A stretch of 64,000 nt of DNA from Methanoculleus thermophilus (GTDB taxonomy: Archaea > Halobacteriota > Methanomicrobia > Methanomicrobiales > Methanoculleaceae), in NCBI RefSeq assembly GCF_001571405.1, contig NZ_BCNX01000009.1:60695-124694 (forward strand), in the 5' to 3' direction. Position numbers and translations under genes: made by a program. Positions 51,104-58,822 of the stretch are shown piece by piece; position 1 is the first letter of the stretch; each line of letters opens with the position of its first letter. The notes beneath the pieces were generated by a model, which was not told the origin of the DNA, made no database searches, and worked only from the letters and a program-made list of their open reading frames with translations.

Positions 51104-52152
51104 CCAGAGAGACCATTACATCATCAAGAAAACGTGACCATCTGATCATCTGCTGTGAGAACCCCGTTGAAGCAGGCGATGCAGGATTCGGGGATGTCCG
51201 ACTGGTCCACAACGCCCTCCCCGAGTGTGATATGGACGCGATCGATACCAGAACGCGGTTTCTTGGAGCAACACTCTCATCCCCCCTCTTCATTGCAGCG
51301 ATGACCGGAGGGCATCCGGACACTCTCGAGGTGAATCGAAGGCTGGCGCGTGTCGCCGAACGATATAACCTCGGCATGGGTGTTGGTTCTCAGCGAGCGG
51401 CATTGGAGAACCCCGAATTGGAGGGGAGTTTCACCGTCGTGCGGGAGGAGGCGCCACATGCTTTCCTCTGTGCGAACCTCGGGATCATTCAGCTGCGCGA
51501 CCACGGCATCGAGTGGGCGGAGCGGGCTGTCGAGATGATCGATGCACAGGCGATCGCCATTCACATTAACTCGCTTCAGGAAGCGATTCAGCCAGAGGGC
51601 GATCACAATGCAGAAGGGTGCCTTGCTGCGCTTCGCACCCTCTGTGAAGAGTTTCCCTATCCGGTCATCGTGAAGGAAACCGGATCCGGTATATCGGCCG
51701 AGACTGCAAGGGCAATCCGGGGGGCAGGAGCAAGCGCAATTGATATCGGTGGGTATGGAGGCACGTCCTGGGCGAAGATCGAGCGCCTGCGAGCAAGCGA
51801 CCCCAGACTCGCCGAACTCGGGGAAGCGTTCCTATCCTGGGGCATACCAACAGTGGTGAGCCTCCGCGAGGTGCGAAAGGTAGGAGGCCCGATCATTGCA
51901 ACGGGTGGGCTGCGATCAGGGATTGATATTGCAAAGGCAATCGCACTCGGGGCAGATCTCGGGGGCATGGCGCTCCCCCTCCTGAAACCGGCCATGGAGA
52001 GTGAAGACGCGCTCCTTGCAGCAGTTGATGCGATACAGCGAGAACTCGAGGTTGCAATGTTCCTGACGGGATCCCGGACGATGCGGGACCTCTCAAACGT
52101 ACGGACATATATTACTGGATTAACCCGGGAAATGATTGAAACAAGCGACTGA
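51100..52152 (+). CDS. fni: type 2 isopentenyl-diphosphate delta-isomerase
   Basis: This FMN- and NADPH-dependent enzyme interconverts IPP and DMAPP. The 350-residue protein has SSRKRDHLIICCENPVEAG near the N-terminus, LFIAAMTGGHPD, NLGMGVGSQRAAL, ANLGIIQL, HINSLQEAIQPEGD (metal-binding Glu and Gln), VKETGSGISAETAR, DIGGYGGTSWAKIE and IATGGLRSGIDIAKAIALGA. Starts in an ATGA overlap with ipk. rnj follows after 29 bases. Confidence 0.96.
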   Translation: MTRETITSSRKRDHLIICCENPVEAGDAGFGDVRLVHNALPECDMDAIDTRTRFLGATLSSPLFIAAMTGGHPDTLEVNRRLARVAERYNLGMGVGSQRAALENPELEGSFTVVREEAPHAFLCANLGIIQLRDHGIEWAERAVEMIDAQAIAIHINSLQEAIQPEGDHNAEGCLAALRTLCEEFPYPVIVKETGSGISAETARAIRGAGASAIDIGGYGGTSWAKIERLRASDPRLAELGEAFLSWGIPTVVSLREVRKVGGPIIATGGLRSGIDIAKAIALGADLGGMALPLLKPAMESEDALLAAVDAIQRELEVAMFLTGSRTMRDLSNVRTYITGLTREMIETSD

Positions 52153-52181
52153 CCACAAAACATCCTAATACGGAGGATTAC

Positions 52182-53519
52182 ATGGATATTGAGATCATAG
52201 CAGTGGGCGGATATAACGAAGTCGGCAGAAATATGACTGCCGTCCGCTGCGGAAAAGAGATTGTCATCTTTGATATGGGTCTGCGCCTCGACCAGGTGAT
52301 GATCCATGAGGATGCAGATGTTGAGAACATGCATTCTCTGGACCTGATCGAGATGAAGGCCATTCCTGATGACACCATCATGAATGCGGTGGAGGGGAGT
52401 GTCAAGGCGATCGTCTGTTCGCACGGGCACCTGGACCATATCGGTGCAATACCGAAACTGGCACACAGGTACAATGCTCCGATCATCAGCACGCCCTATA
52501 CCACAGAACTGATCAGGCAGCAGATTGCGGGCGAACAGAAGTTCGGGGTGAACAATAAACTCTTCGCCTTGAGAGCGGGGCAGCGGTATACCATCTCCCC
52601 GCACCTGACCCTCGAGTTCGTGCGGAGTCAGCACTCCATCATCGATACGGTCTTTCCGGTCCTGCACACCCCGCGGGGAGCGATCGTCTATGCCGACGAC
52701 TTCAAACTCGACCGAACTCCGGTTCTCGGAGAGCCGCCGGACTTCGCCCGGTTGCGGCAGATCGGGAAGGAGGGCGTACTTGCCCTCATCGTGGAGAGCG
52801 TCAACGTCGCTGATAGCGGGCGGTGCCCGAGCGAGAAGATCGCACGAGACCTCGTACGGGATACCATCACCAGTTATGAGGACGACAAGAACGCCATCTT
52901 TGTCTCGACATTCTCATCGCATATCTCCCGTATCAAGACGATCGCCGAATGCGCCCACGAGATTGGGAGGAAACCGGTCCTCCTTGGGCGATCGATGGAG
53001 CGCTACTGTTCGGCCGCCGAGCAGCTGAAACTGGTCGGGTTCCCTGAGTCGCTCTCGATGTTTGGGAACCGCCGGACCGTCGATAGGACTTTGCGGCGGA
53101 TAATGAAGACCGGAAAGGATAAGTTCGTTCCTATCGTTACCGGTCATCAGGGAGAGGCCGGCGCCATCCTGACAAGGATCGTGATGGGCGACACCCCGTT
53201 CAAACTGGAGAAGGGCGACAAGATCCTCTTCTCCGCAAAGGTGATTCCAAACCCGATGAACTATGGGCAGCGCTACCTTGTCGAGGCCCGAGCCAAGATG
53301 GCAGGCGTGCGGATCTTCGACGACCTGCACGTCTCAGGCCATGCCTACAAAGAGGACCACTACGAGTTCCTGCACCTCTTAAATCCCCAACACGTCATCC
53401 CGTCGCACGGCGACATCGGGATGACCGGGGAATACGCCAAGTTTGCAGAGGAGATCGGGTATACTTTCGGGAACGACCTGCACATCCTCCGGAACGGGCA
53501 GAACGTCTTGATTAAGTAG
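52182..53519 (+). CDS. rnj: ribonuclease J family protein
   Basis: Archaeal RNase J is a 5'-to-3' exonuclease of the beta-CASP metallo-beta-lactamase family. The 445-residue protein has VGGYNEVGRNMTAVRCG, the metal motif CSHGHLDHIGAIP near residue 83, HTPRGAIVYADDFK, beta-CASP segments VSTFSSHISRIKTI and VTGHQGEAGAIL, and the C-terminal HVSGHAYKEDHYEF and IPSHGDIGM. Length fits archaeal members without the bacterial C-terminal extension. It sits between lipid genes in a conserved order. Confidence 0.95.
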   Translation: MDIEIIAVGGYNEVGRNMTAVRCGKEIVIFDMGLRLDQVMIHEDADVENMHSLDLIEMKAIPDDTIMNAVEGSVKAIVCSHGHLDHIGAIPKLAHRYNAPIISTPYTTELIRQQIAGEQKFGVNNKLFALRAGQRYTISPHLTLEFVRSQHSIIDTVFPVLHTPRGAIVYADDFKLDRTPVLGEPPDFARLRQIGKEGVLALIVESVNVADSGRCPSEKIARDLVRDTITSYEDDKNAIFVSTFSSHISRIKTIAECAHEIGRKPVLLGRSMERYCSAAEQLKLVGFPESLSMFGNRRTVDRTLRRIMKTGKDKFVPIVTGHQGEAGAILTRIVMGDTPFKLEKGDKILFSAKVIPNPMNYGQRYLVEARAKMAGVRIFDDLHVSGHAYKEDHYEFLHLLNPQHVIPSHGDIGMTGEYAKFAEEIGYTFGNDLHILRNGQNVLIK

Positions 53520-53529
53520 GAGATTGAAC

Positions 53530-54495
53530 ATGACAACGCTTGCAGACTACCTGGAGAAGAATGCTGACAGAATCGACAAGGTGATCCACCGCTACTTTGG
53601 TGATGTCCATGGCGACCTCTTCCGGGCGAGCGCCCACCTGCTGCTTGCAGGCGGAAAAAGGCTCCGCCCGGCGGTCGTCATGCTTGCTGCAGATGCAGTC
53701 AGGAAAGGGTCCTCGGACGACCTGATCCCTGCAGCCCTTGCATTGGAACTGACCCACAATTTTACCCTCATCCATGACGACATCATGGATGGCGACCGTG
53801 TGCGGCGCGGCGTCCCAACGGTGCACACCGTCTGGGACGAGCCGACGGCAATCCTTGCAGGCGATGTGCTCTACGCGAAGGCGTTTGAGTTCATCTGCCT
53901 CTCGGAAGCCAGCGATGCTGCAAAAGTTCGGGCGACGAAGATGCTTGCCCGGACATGTGCCGAGATCTGCGACGGGCAGAGCATGGACATGGCCTTTGAG
54001 AAGAGGAACGACGTCTCAGAGGCTGAGTACCTTGAGATGGTCAGCAAAAAGACTGGTGTCCTCTACGGTGCATCCGCCGCCATCGGCGGGATCCTTGCAG
54101 GAGCGAACCCGATCCAGACGGACGCCCTCTATCAGTTCGGGCTGAACAGCGGCATCGCCTTCCAGATTCAGGACGATCTTATCGACCTTCTCGCGAGCCC
54201 TGAAATAAGCGGCAAGGACCAGGCATCGGATATCCGGGAAGGGAAGCAGACCCTGATCGCGATCAAGGCGCGTGAGAAAGGAATTGACCTTGCTCCATAC
54301 CGGAGGAGTCTCTCGCCCGAAGAAATCAACGACCTGATTGCCAAACTCAAGGATGCAGGCGTCATCGATGAGGTGCGGGAAAAAGCGGTCGAGCGGGCCA
54401 CCGTCGCAAAGGAGGCGCTCTCGGTCCTCCCGAACTCGGAGGAGAAGCGTCTTCTTTCAGAGATAGCCGACTTCTTCATCGACCGGGGCAACTGA
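53530..54495 (+). CDS. idsA: geranylgeranyl diphosphate synthase (trans-prenyltransferase)
   Basis: This enzyme builds the C20 chains of archaeal membrane lipids. The 321-residue protein starts MTTLADYLEK after AGGAG. It has GGKRLRPAVVMLA, the first Asp-rich motif LIHDDIMDGDRVRRGVPT near 82, and the second FQIQDDLIDLLA near 212. Residue choice before the first motif would set chain length; I do not infer it beyond family custom. It lies ten bases after rnj and four before gltX. Confidence 0.94.
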   Translation: MTTLADYLEKNADRIDKVIHRYFGDVHGDLFRASAHLLLAGGKRLRPAVVMLAADAVRKGSSDDLIPAALALELTHNFTLIHDDIMDGDRVRRGVPTVHTVWDEPTAILAGDVLYAKAFEFICLSEASDAAKVRATKMLARTCAEICDGQSMDMAFEKRNDVSEAEYLEMVSKKTGVLYGASAAIGGILAGANPIQTDALYQFGLNSGIAFQIQDDLIDLLASPEISGKDQASDIREGKQTLIAIKAREKGIDLAPYRRSLSPEEINDLIAKLKDAGVIDEVREKAVERATVAKEALSVLPNSEEKRLLSEIADFFIDRGN

Positions 54496-54499
54496 TACG

Positions 54500-56185
54500 A
54501 TGGACAACAGTCTCGAAGATCTGCTCTATATTTATGCCCTGCAGAATGCCGTGAAACATGAGAGTGCACCGAAAAGCGGAACTGTCATCGGCACGGTGCT
54601 CGGCAAGCATCCGGAGTTTCGCAGCAGGGCCAGGGAACTCGGCCCGATCGCAGGGAAGGTGATCGCAGAGGTAGCGGCGATGACCCCGGCGGAGAGGAAG
54701 AGTCGCCTTGAGGAACTCGCCCCAGAACTCCTTGCCGAACTCACCGAGACGCACGAGCATATCCGGGAACTCCCTGCGCTTGAGGGTGCCGAGAATGGCG
54801 TGGTGATGCGGTTTGCACCGAACCCGAGCGGACCGCTGCACCTCGGGCATGCCCGGGCCTCCATCCTGAACGATTACTATGTTAAGCGCTACGGCGGCCG
54901 GTATGTCCTCCGCATTGAGGATACCGACCCAAAAAGGGTCGATCCTGAGGCATACGATATGGTCCGGGAAGATGTCGAGTGGCTGGGGCTCGGGATCACC
55001 GATATCGTCTACCAGAGCGACCGGCTCGATATCTACTACGATCTCTGCAGGAAGCTCATCGAACTTGGAGGCGCTTACGTCTGCGTCTGCGAGCCTGAGC
55101 GGTTCCGCGAACTCAAACTCAAGGGGAAGGCCTGCCCCTGCCGGGAGCAGACCGTGGAGGAGAACCTGGAACTCTGGCAGCGGATGCTTGATGGAGAGTT
55201 CTATGAAGGTGACGTGACCGTCCGGGTTAAGACGGATCTCACCCATCCCGACCCCGCAATTCGCGACTACTCCGCAATGCGGATCGTGAGCTCGCCCCCC
55301 CACCCGCGGGTGGACGCGACGGTATTTCCGTTGATGAACTTCTCCGTCGCGGTCGACGACCATCTCCTCGGGATCACCCACGTCATCCGCGGCAAGGACC
55401 ATATTGCGAACACGAGACGGCAGCGCTACATCTTCGATTACTTCGGCTGGAAACCGCCGGTCTACCGTCACTACGGTCGAATGGGGATATCGGGCGTCGT
55501 CCTCTCGACGTCGGGGATGCGCGAGGGTATAAAGAGCGGTCTCTACACCGGGTGGGACGATATTCACCTAGGAACGCTGCGAGCGATTGCACGCCGGGGT
55601 ATCGAGCCCGATGCGGTCCGGAACGCCATGATCGACATCGGTATCGGGGAGACCGACATATCGTTCTCATGGGAGAACCTCTACGCCCGGAACAAAGAGA
55701 TCGTCGACCCAAAGGCGAATCGCTACTTCTTCGTGCCCGATCCGGTCGAGGTCACCATCGAGGGCGCCCCGCACCGCGAGGCCCATGCATCACTTCACCC
55801 AAGCGATCCCTCCCGCGGGGTCCGCACGCTTGTAGCCGGGGGTAAAGTCCTCCTCCCGCGGGCGGAGATCGAGGGGCGGAGCATGGTCCGGCTCAAGGAT
55901 CTCTATAACGTCAGGATAGCATGGGATGGGGATCTGCCGCACCTTTCCTATGCCGGAGACTCGCTTGATGATGCCCGGAGCGAGAAGGCGCCGATCATCC
56001 AGTGGCTCCCGGCGGAGGCAAAACTTCCCTGTACTCTTCTCCAGCAGGAGGGGAGCCTTGAAGGGTTCTGCGAGCCTCGGGTCGCCGAGGAGGCCGACCG
56101 CGTCGTCCAGTTCGAGCGGATCGGGTTTGCCCGGATCGACTCGGTCGAGGGCGGCCGGGTGAGTGCGTACTTCGCGCACCGGTAA
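54500..56185 (+). CDS. gltX: glutamyl-tRNA synthetase
   Basis: This class I synthetase charges tRNA-Glu, and in archaea also supplies misacylation partners for other pathways. The 561-residue archaeal-type protein has an N-terminal helical extension, the HIGH-type motif APNPSGPLHLGHARAS near 110, RIEDTDPKRVDPEAYDMV, the KMSKS-type VLSTSGMREGI near 336, and a beta-barrel C-terminal half of the eukaryotic/archaeal kind. It closes the superoperon. Only about 140 bases separate it from the DUF2178 gene. Confidence 0.95.
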   Translation: MDNSLEDLLYIYALQNAVKHESAPKSGTVIGTVLGKHPEFRSRARELGPIAGKVIAEVAAMTPAERKSRLEELAPELLAELTETHEHIRELPALEGAENGVVMRFAPNPSGPLHLGHARASILNDYYVKRYGGRYVLRIEDTDPKRVDPEAYDMVREDVEWLGLGITDIVYQSDRLDIYYDLCRKLIELGGAYVCVCEPERFRELKLKGKACPCREQTVEENLELWQRMLDGEFYEGDVTVRVKTDLTHPDPAIRDYSAMRIVSSPPHPRVDATVFPLMNFSVAVDDHLLGITHVIRGKDHIANTRRQRYIFDYFGWKPPVYRHYGRMGISGVVLSTSGMREGIKSGLYTGWDDIHLGTLRAIARRGIEPDAVRNAMIDIGIGETDISFSWENLYARNKEIVDPKANRYFFVPDPVEVTIEGAPHREAHASLHPSDPSRGVRTLVAGGKVLLPRAEIEGRSMVRLKDLYNVRIAWDGDLPHLSYAGDSLDDARSEKAPIIQWLPAEAKLPCTLLQQEGSLEGFCEPRVAEEADRVVQFERIGFARIDSVEGGRVSAYFAHR

Positions 56186-56284
56186 AGCAGCGCCGGGAAG
56201 ATTGTCCGGGGCGGGATGAACCCGATCCAACCCCAAGTACTCTTTTACGGGTCGGATGAGGAGGGAATCCACAGAAGTCAACGT

Positions 56285-56297
56285 TTAATAACAAAAT
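56285..56297 (+). promoter_or_regulatory. 13-mer TTAATAACAAAAT upstream of DUF2178-HTH, copy 1
   Basis: This exact 13-mer lies 27 bases before the DUF2178 ATG and occurs again at 57075-57087, 25 bases before a hairpin element. Both positions fit a shared promoter or operator. Confidence 0.45.
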
Positions 56298-56324
56298 ACT
56301 GTAGAGTTAATACAACTGCTGCAT

Positions 56325-56792
56325 ATGAAGCGAAACTCATTCTACCTCCTGGTCGGTATCGTTGCGCTCATCGAGGTCGGCATTTTCTGGCTCTCGGTGG
56401 AGATTGAGCGTCCGATCCTGATCCAGGCTGCATTCATCCTCGGTGTCCTCCTGATATATCTAGCGCGGAGGAGGGTCGAGGAGACGATAGAGGACGAACG
56501 AACGGCGATGATAACACAGAAAGCAGCACTCCGGACGCTGGAGGTCTTCTGGGTGGTATTCTTCGCGGTCAGTCTGGGGAGCGCGGTCATAGAGTTCTCA
56601 AAGCCGCTCGGCCTGCGGCCGCCCCATCCCGGCCCCCCTGGAATGGCTCCTCCCAACGTGCTCGAACTCCCTTGCGTCGGGAGTTTTGCGATCTTCCAGA
56701 TGGCGCTGCTCTGCCTGATGATCTTCCTCTACGTAGGATTCAGAGGATACTACGCCCGCAAATACGGAGAATGGGATACCGATGAAGAATAA
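56325..56792 (+). CDS. DUF2178 membrane protein
   Basis: This 155-residue protein has about four membrane helices: SFYLLVGIVALIEVGIFWL, IQAAFILGVLLIYL, LEVFWVVFFAVSLGSAV, and FAIFQMALLCLMIFLYVGF. Between the second and third is a cytosolic segment RRRVEETIEDERTAMITQKAA, typical of DUF2178. Function unknown. The next gene, a small HTH regulator, overlaps its end by 11 bases; this pairing of DUF2178 and an XRE-type regulator is common, and the regulator probably controls it. Confidence 0.85.
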   Translation: MKRNSFYLLVGIVALIEVGIFWLSVEIERPILIQAAFILGVLLIYLARRRVEETIEDERTAMITQKAALRTLEVFWVVFFAVSLGSAVIEFSKPLGLRPPHPGPPGMAPPNVLELPCVGSFAIFQMALLCLMIFLYVGFRGYYARKYGEWDTDEE

Positions 56793-56976
56793 GATTAAGG
56801 TCTACCGGGCGATGCACGACCTGACCCAGGAAAAGCTCGCGAACGAGCTCGGGGTCACCCGGCAGACCATCCTCGCGATCGAGAAGGGGAAGTACGACCC
56901 CTCGCTCGAACTTGCCTTCAAGATCGCCCGGTTCTTCGGCGTCTCGATCGAGGAGATCTTCATCTACGACAAATGA
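56782..56976 (+). CDS. small XRE-family transcriptional regulator
   Basis: The 64-residue protein is a single helix-turn-helix domain: KIKVYRAMHDLTQEKLANELGVTRQTILAIEKGKYDPSLELAFKIA (in part), with LTQEKLANELGV as the first HTH helix pair and TRQTILAIEKGK as recognition helix. It is a YgzD-like stand-alone HTH. Overlapping DUF2178, it likely acts as an autoregulator of that operon; the duplicated 13-mer nearby is a candidate binding site. Confidence 0.9.
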   Translation: MKNKIKVYRAMHDLTQEKLANELGVTRQTILAIEKGKYDPSLELAFKIARFFGVSIEEIFIYDK

Positions 56977-57074
56977 TCCGGGGCGGAAGTAACCTGGTTT
57001 CCAAGGCCCTCCTTTTTGCTCCGCTCCCACACAAGCCTGCCTACCGCCCGATACTGTAGGGCATCAGTAACCTA

Positions 57075-57087
57075 TTAATAACAAAAT
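57075..57087 (+). promoter_or_regulatory. 13-mer TTAATAACAAAAT, copy 2
   Basis: Exact second copy of the 13-mer found before the DUF2178 gene. Here it precedes the hairpin element by 25 bases and runs into tgtttattgtaatt, which could be a TATA box. Confidence 0.45.
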
Positions 57088-57112
57088 GTTTATTGTAATT
57101 GACATAGCGGAT

Positions 57113-57172
57113 CGGTCCCGCACCCATCGCGGGACCGAGACTGCAAACCGAACCGATGGGGAGGCATCCCCA
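57113..57172 (+). ncRNA. candidate structured RNA with two hairpins
   Basis: A 9-bp perfect stem CGGTCCCGC/GCGGGACCG with a 7-base loop (57113-57137) is followed by a second hairpin TGGGG-aggcat-CCCCA (57157-57172). AT-rich promoter-like sequence lies at the right distance upstream and no gene overlaps. An unannotated small RNA is possible; a pair of terminators or a palindromic repeat is the alternative. I recognise no known RNA family. Confidence 0.35.
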
Positions 57173-57507
57173 CGGGTATAAGAGTCGCGGAAGAGGAGAG
57201 TCCAGTCACACCCCCGATGGTAACGGGAGTCACCAGGCGCCATTTCGTGCGGCATGCCAGCCTACACCCAACCGGAGCAAACTCACCTAGACCTCATCAT
57301 AAAACGTCCTCCACCTCCTCTTCCAGAGCACAACGCATGCGTTCTGTTTTCGTATGGGAGGATGGGGCATTCCACGGATGCCGATTCCGCATTGAGATCC
57401 GGGAGCAGGTCGCCGGATAAACCTGCCGCCAAACACCCAAAAGACACCCAGTTCAATTCAGATAGCACCCGGAAGGAGAGAGATGAACCGGCGCTGCTCG
57501 AGGGCGC

Positions 57508-58149
57508 TCACCGGTGCGGGATCGCCGCCTGCTCCGCCTGCCGGACGAGTTCCCGGAGGACCGCCCGGGCGAGACCAACGTTTTGGTAGTCCTGCTCCTT
57601 GACGACGTCGCGGATGCAGGCCGGCACGTCGACGTTCTTCTCCGCCTCCCGGATCTCAGATGCAAGCGCCTCGAGCTCCTTCTTCCGCCGCAGATACTCT
57701 CTATGCCAGGCCGCAGACTCCCGGTTGGGATCCAGTCGAAGAACGGCTTCGTAGCAGGCCGCTGCCTCATCATAGCGGCAGGCGCTCCCGAGGACCCATC
57801 CTTTGTTCTGCCAGGCAAGAATATGCTTCGGATTCAGTTCGAGCGCCTGATTGCAGCAGGCGATGGAATCCTCAACCCTCCCCATGCAGGCGAGCGCGTA
57901 CCCCTTCCGCTGCCAGGCCGTCGCGTCGTCCGGGTCGATGGCGAGCGCCCGGTCAAAACTGGCAGCAGCCTCGGCGTAACGACCGGCCTTGAGAAGAGCA
58001 AAACCCCTCCGCCTCCAGAGGAGAGGATCGTCCGGAGAGTGTTCGAGTGCCTTGTCGTAGCAGGAGATCGCCCTGTTGTAATCCCCGGAGCTGCAGAGGG
58101 CCAGGCCCCTATGATACCATGCTCCGGCACCGTCATCTCTGGTCGCCAT
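57508..58149 (-). CDS. tetratricopeptide-repeat protein
   Basis: The 213-residue protein starts MATRDDGAGAWYHRGLAL and has four TPR units of 34 residues: AWYHRGLALCSSGDYNRAIS, LWRRRGFALLKAGRYAEAAA, AWQRKGYALACMGRVEDSIA, and AWQNKGWVLGSACRYDEAAA, each ending in a P-D/K/N-turn. A coiled C-terminal part (RREYLRRKKELEALASEIRE-like) follows, then DVPACIRDVVKEQDYQNVGLA. A protein-interaction role is expected; the partner is unknown. Confidence 0.87.
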   Translation of the reverse strand: MATRDDGAGAWYHRGLALCSSGDYNRAISCYDKALEHSPDDPLLWRRRGFALLKAGRYAEAAASFDRALAIDPDDATAWQRKGYALACMGRVEDSIACCNQALELNPKHILAWQNKGWVLGSACRYDEAAACYEAVLRLDPNRESAAWHREYLRRKKELEALASEIREAEKNVDVPACIRDVVKEQDYQNVGLARAVLRELVRQAEQAAIPHR

Positions 58150-58237
58150 CGGACCTATAATAGGAATCAAACCATAAGAACATAACCCGTACTCTCTGGT
58201 AACGTTTAAGCCCGGTTAAAGAAGAGATAGGTGTATC

Positions 58238-58744
58238 ATGGCAGATAGGATTCTTGTTGCCTATGCCAGCCGCTACGGTTCAACCGCCGAGGTGGCAGAG
58301 GCGATCGGTGATGAACTCCAAAAAGCAGGCGTTGCTGTTGATGTGCGCCCGGCAAGCGAGGTTCGCGACCTCTCCCCCTACCGTGCGGCGATCATCGGAA
58401 GTCCGATCTATATGGGGAAGTGGCTTCCAGAGCCACAGATCTTCATTGAGCAACACCAGCGAGACCTGCGCAACATCCCGGTTGCCTACTTCGCCGTGGG
58501 GCTCACGGTCAACGAGGGAAACCCCGATATTATTAAGAAAGCAGAAGCCTCGATGGACCAGGTCCGGATGCTTGTAGAACCCGTTGAGGTCGGCGTCTTT
58601 GCGGGAAGACTGGAGAACAGCCGCCTATCCCTTGCGGATCGCACAATCACGAAACTTGTCCGGGCAAAGACCGGAGATTTCCGCAACTGGGAGGCAATCC
58701 GCGCCTGGGCGCGGGCTGTCCTTCAAAAGATTGAACCTGCATAA
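58238..58744 (+). CDS. flavodoxin-domain protein
   Basis: This 168-residue protein begins with the FMN phosphate loop RILVAYASRYGSTAEVAEAIG and continues IIGSPIYMGKW near 50 and VAYFAVGLTVNE near 87, which fit the flavodoxin / menaquinone-dependent protoporphyrinogen-oxidase-like group. Heme synthesis is unlikely to be its task in this organism. Electron transfer is the safe reading. It lies 78 bases upstream of the ACT/metallo-beta-lactamase gene in the same direction. A flavodoxin domain plus a diiron MBL domain is the make-up of flavodiiron proteins, here as separate genes. Confidence 0.85.
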   Translation: MADRILVAYASRYGSTAEVAEAIGDELQKAGVAVDVRPASEVRDLSPYRAAIIGSPIYMGKWLPEPQIFIEQHQRDLRNIPVAYFAVGLTVNEGNPDIIKKAEASMDQVRMLVEPVEVGVFAGRLENSRLSLADRTITKLVRAKTGDFRNWEAIRAWARAVLQKIEPA

Positions 58745-58822
58745 GCAGATATCCACCATATTTTCTTCACGGTCCGGATCAAGAAAAAGTGCTTATATGA
58801 CGACAGCCCACCTATAAAAATC

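Larger units (their letters stand above)
56977..57507. other. region between convergent genes with hairpin element
   Basis: About 530 bases with no convincing gene. It contains the second 13-mer copy (57075-57087), a TATA-like GTTTATTG at 57088-57095 and the two hairpins described separately. Short open frames at 57217-57589 have no recognisable domain. Confidence 0.5.

Noticed and set aside
51657..52667. 336-codon frame antisense to fni and rnj
   Set aside because: Spans two well-supported genes on the other strand and has no domain.
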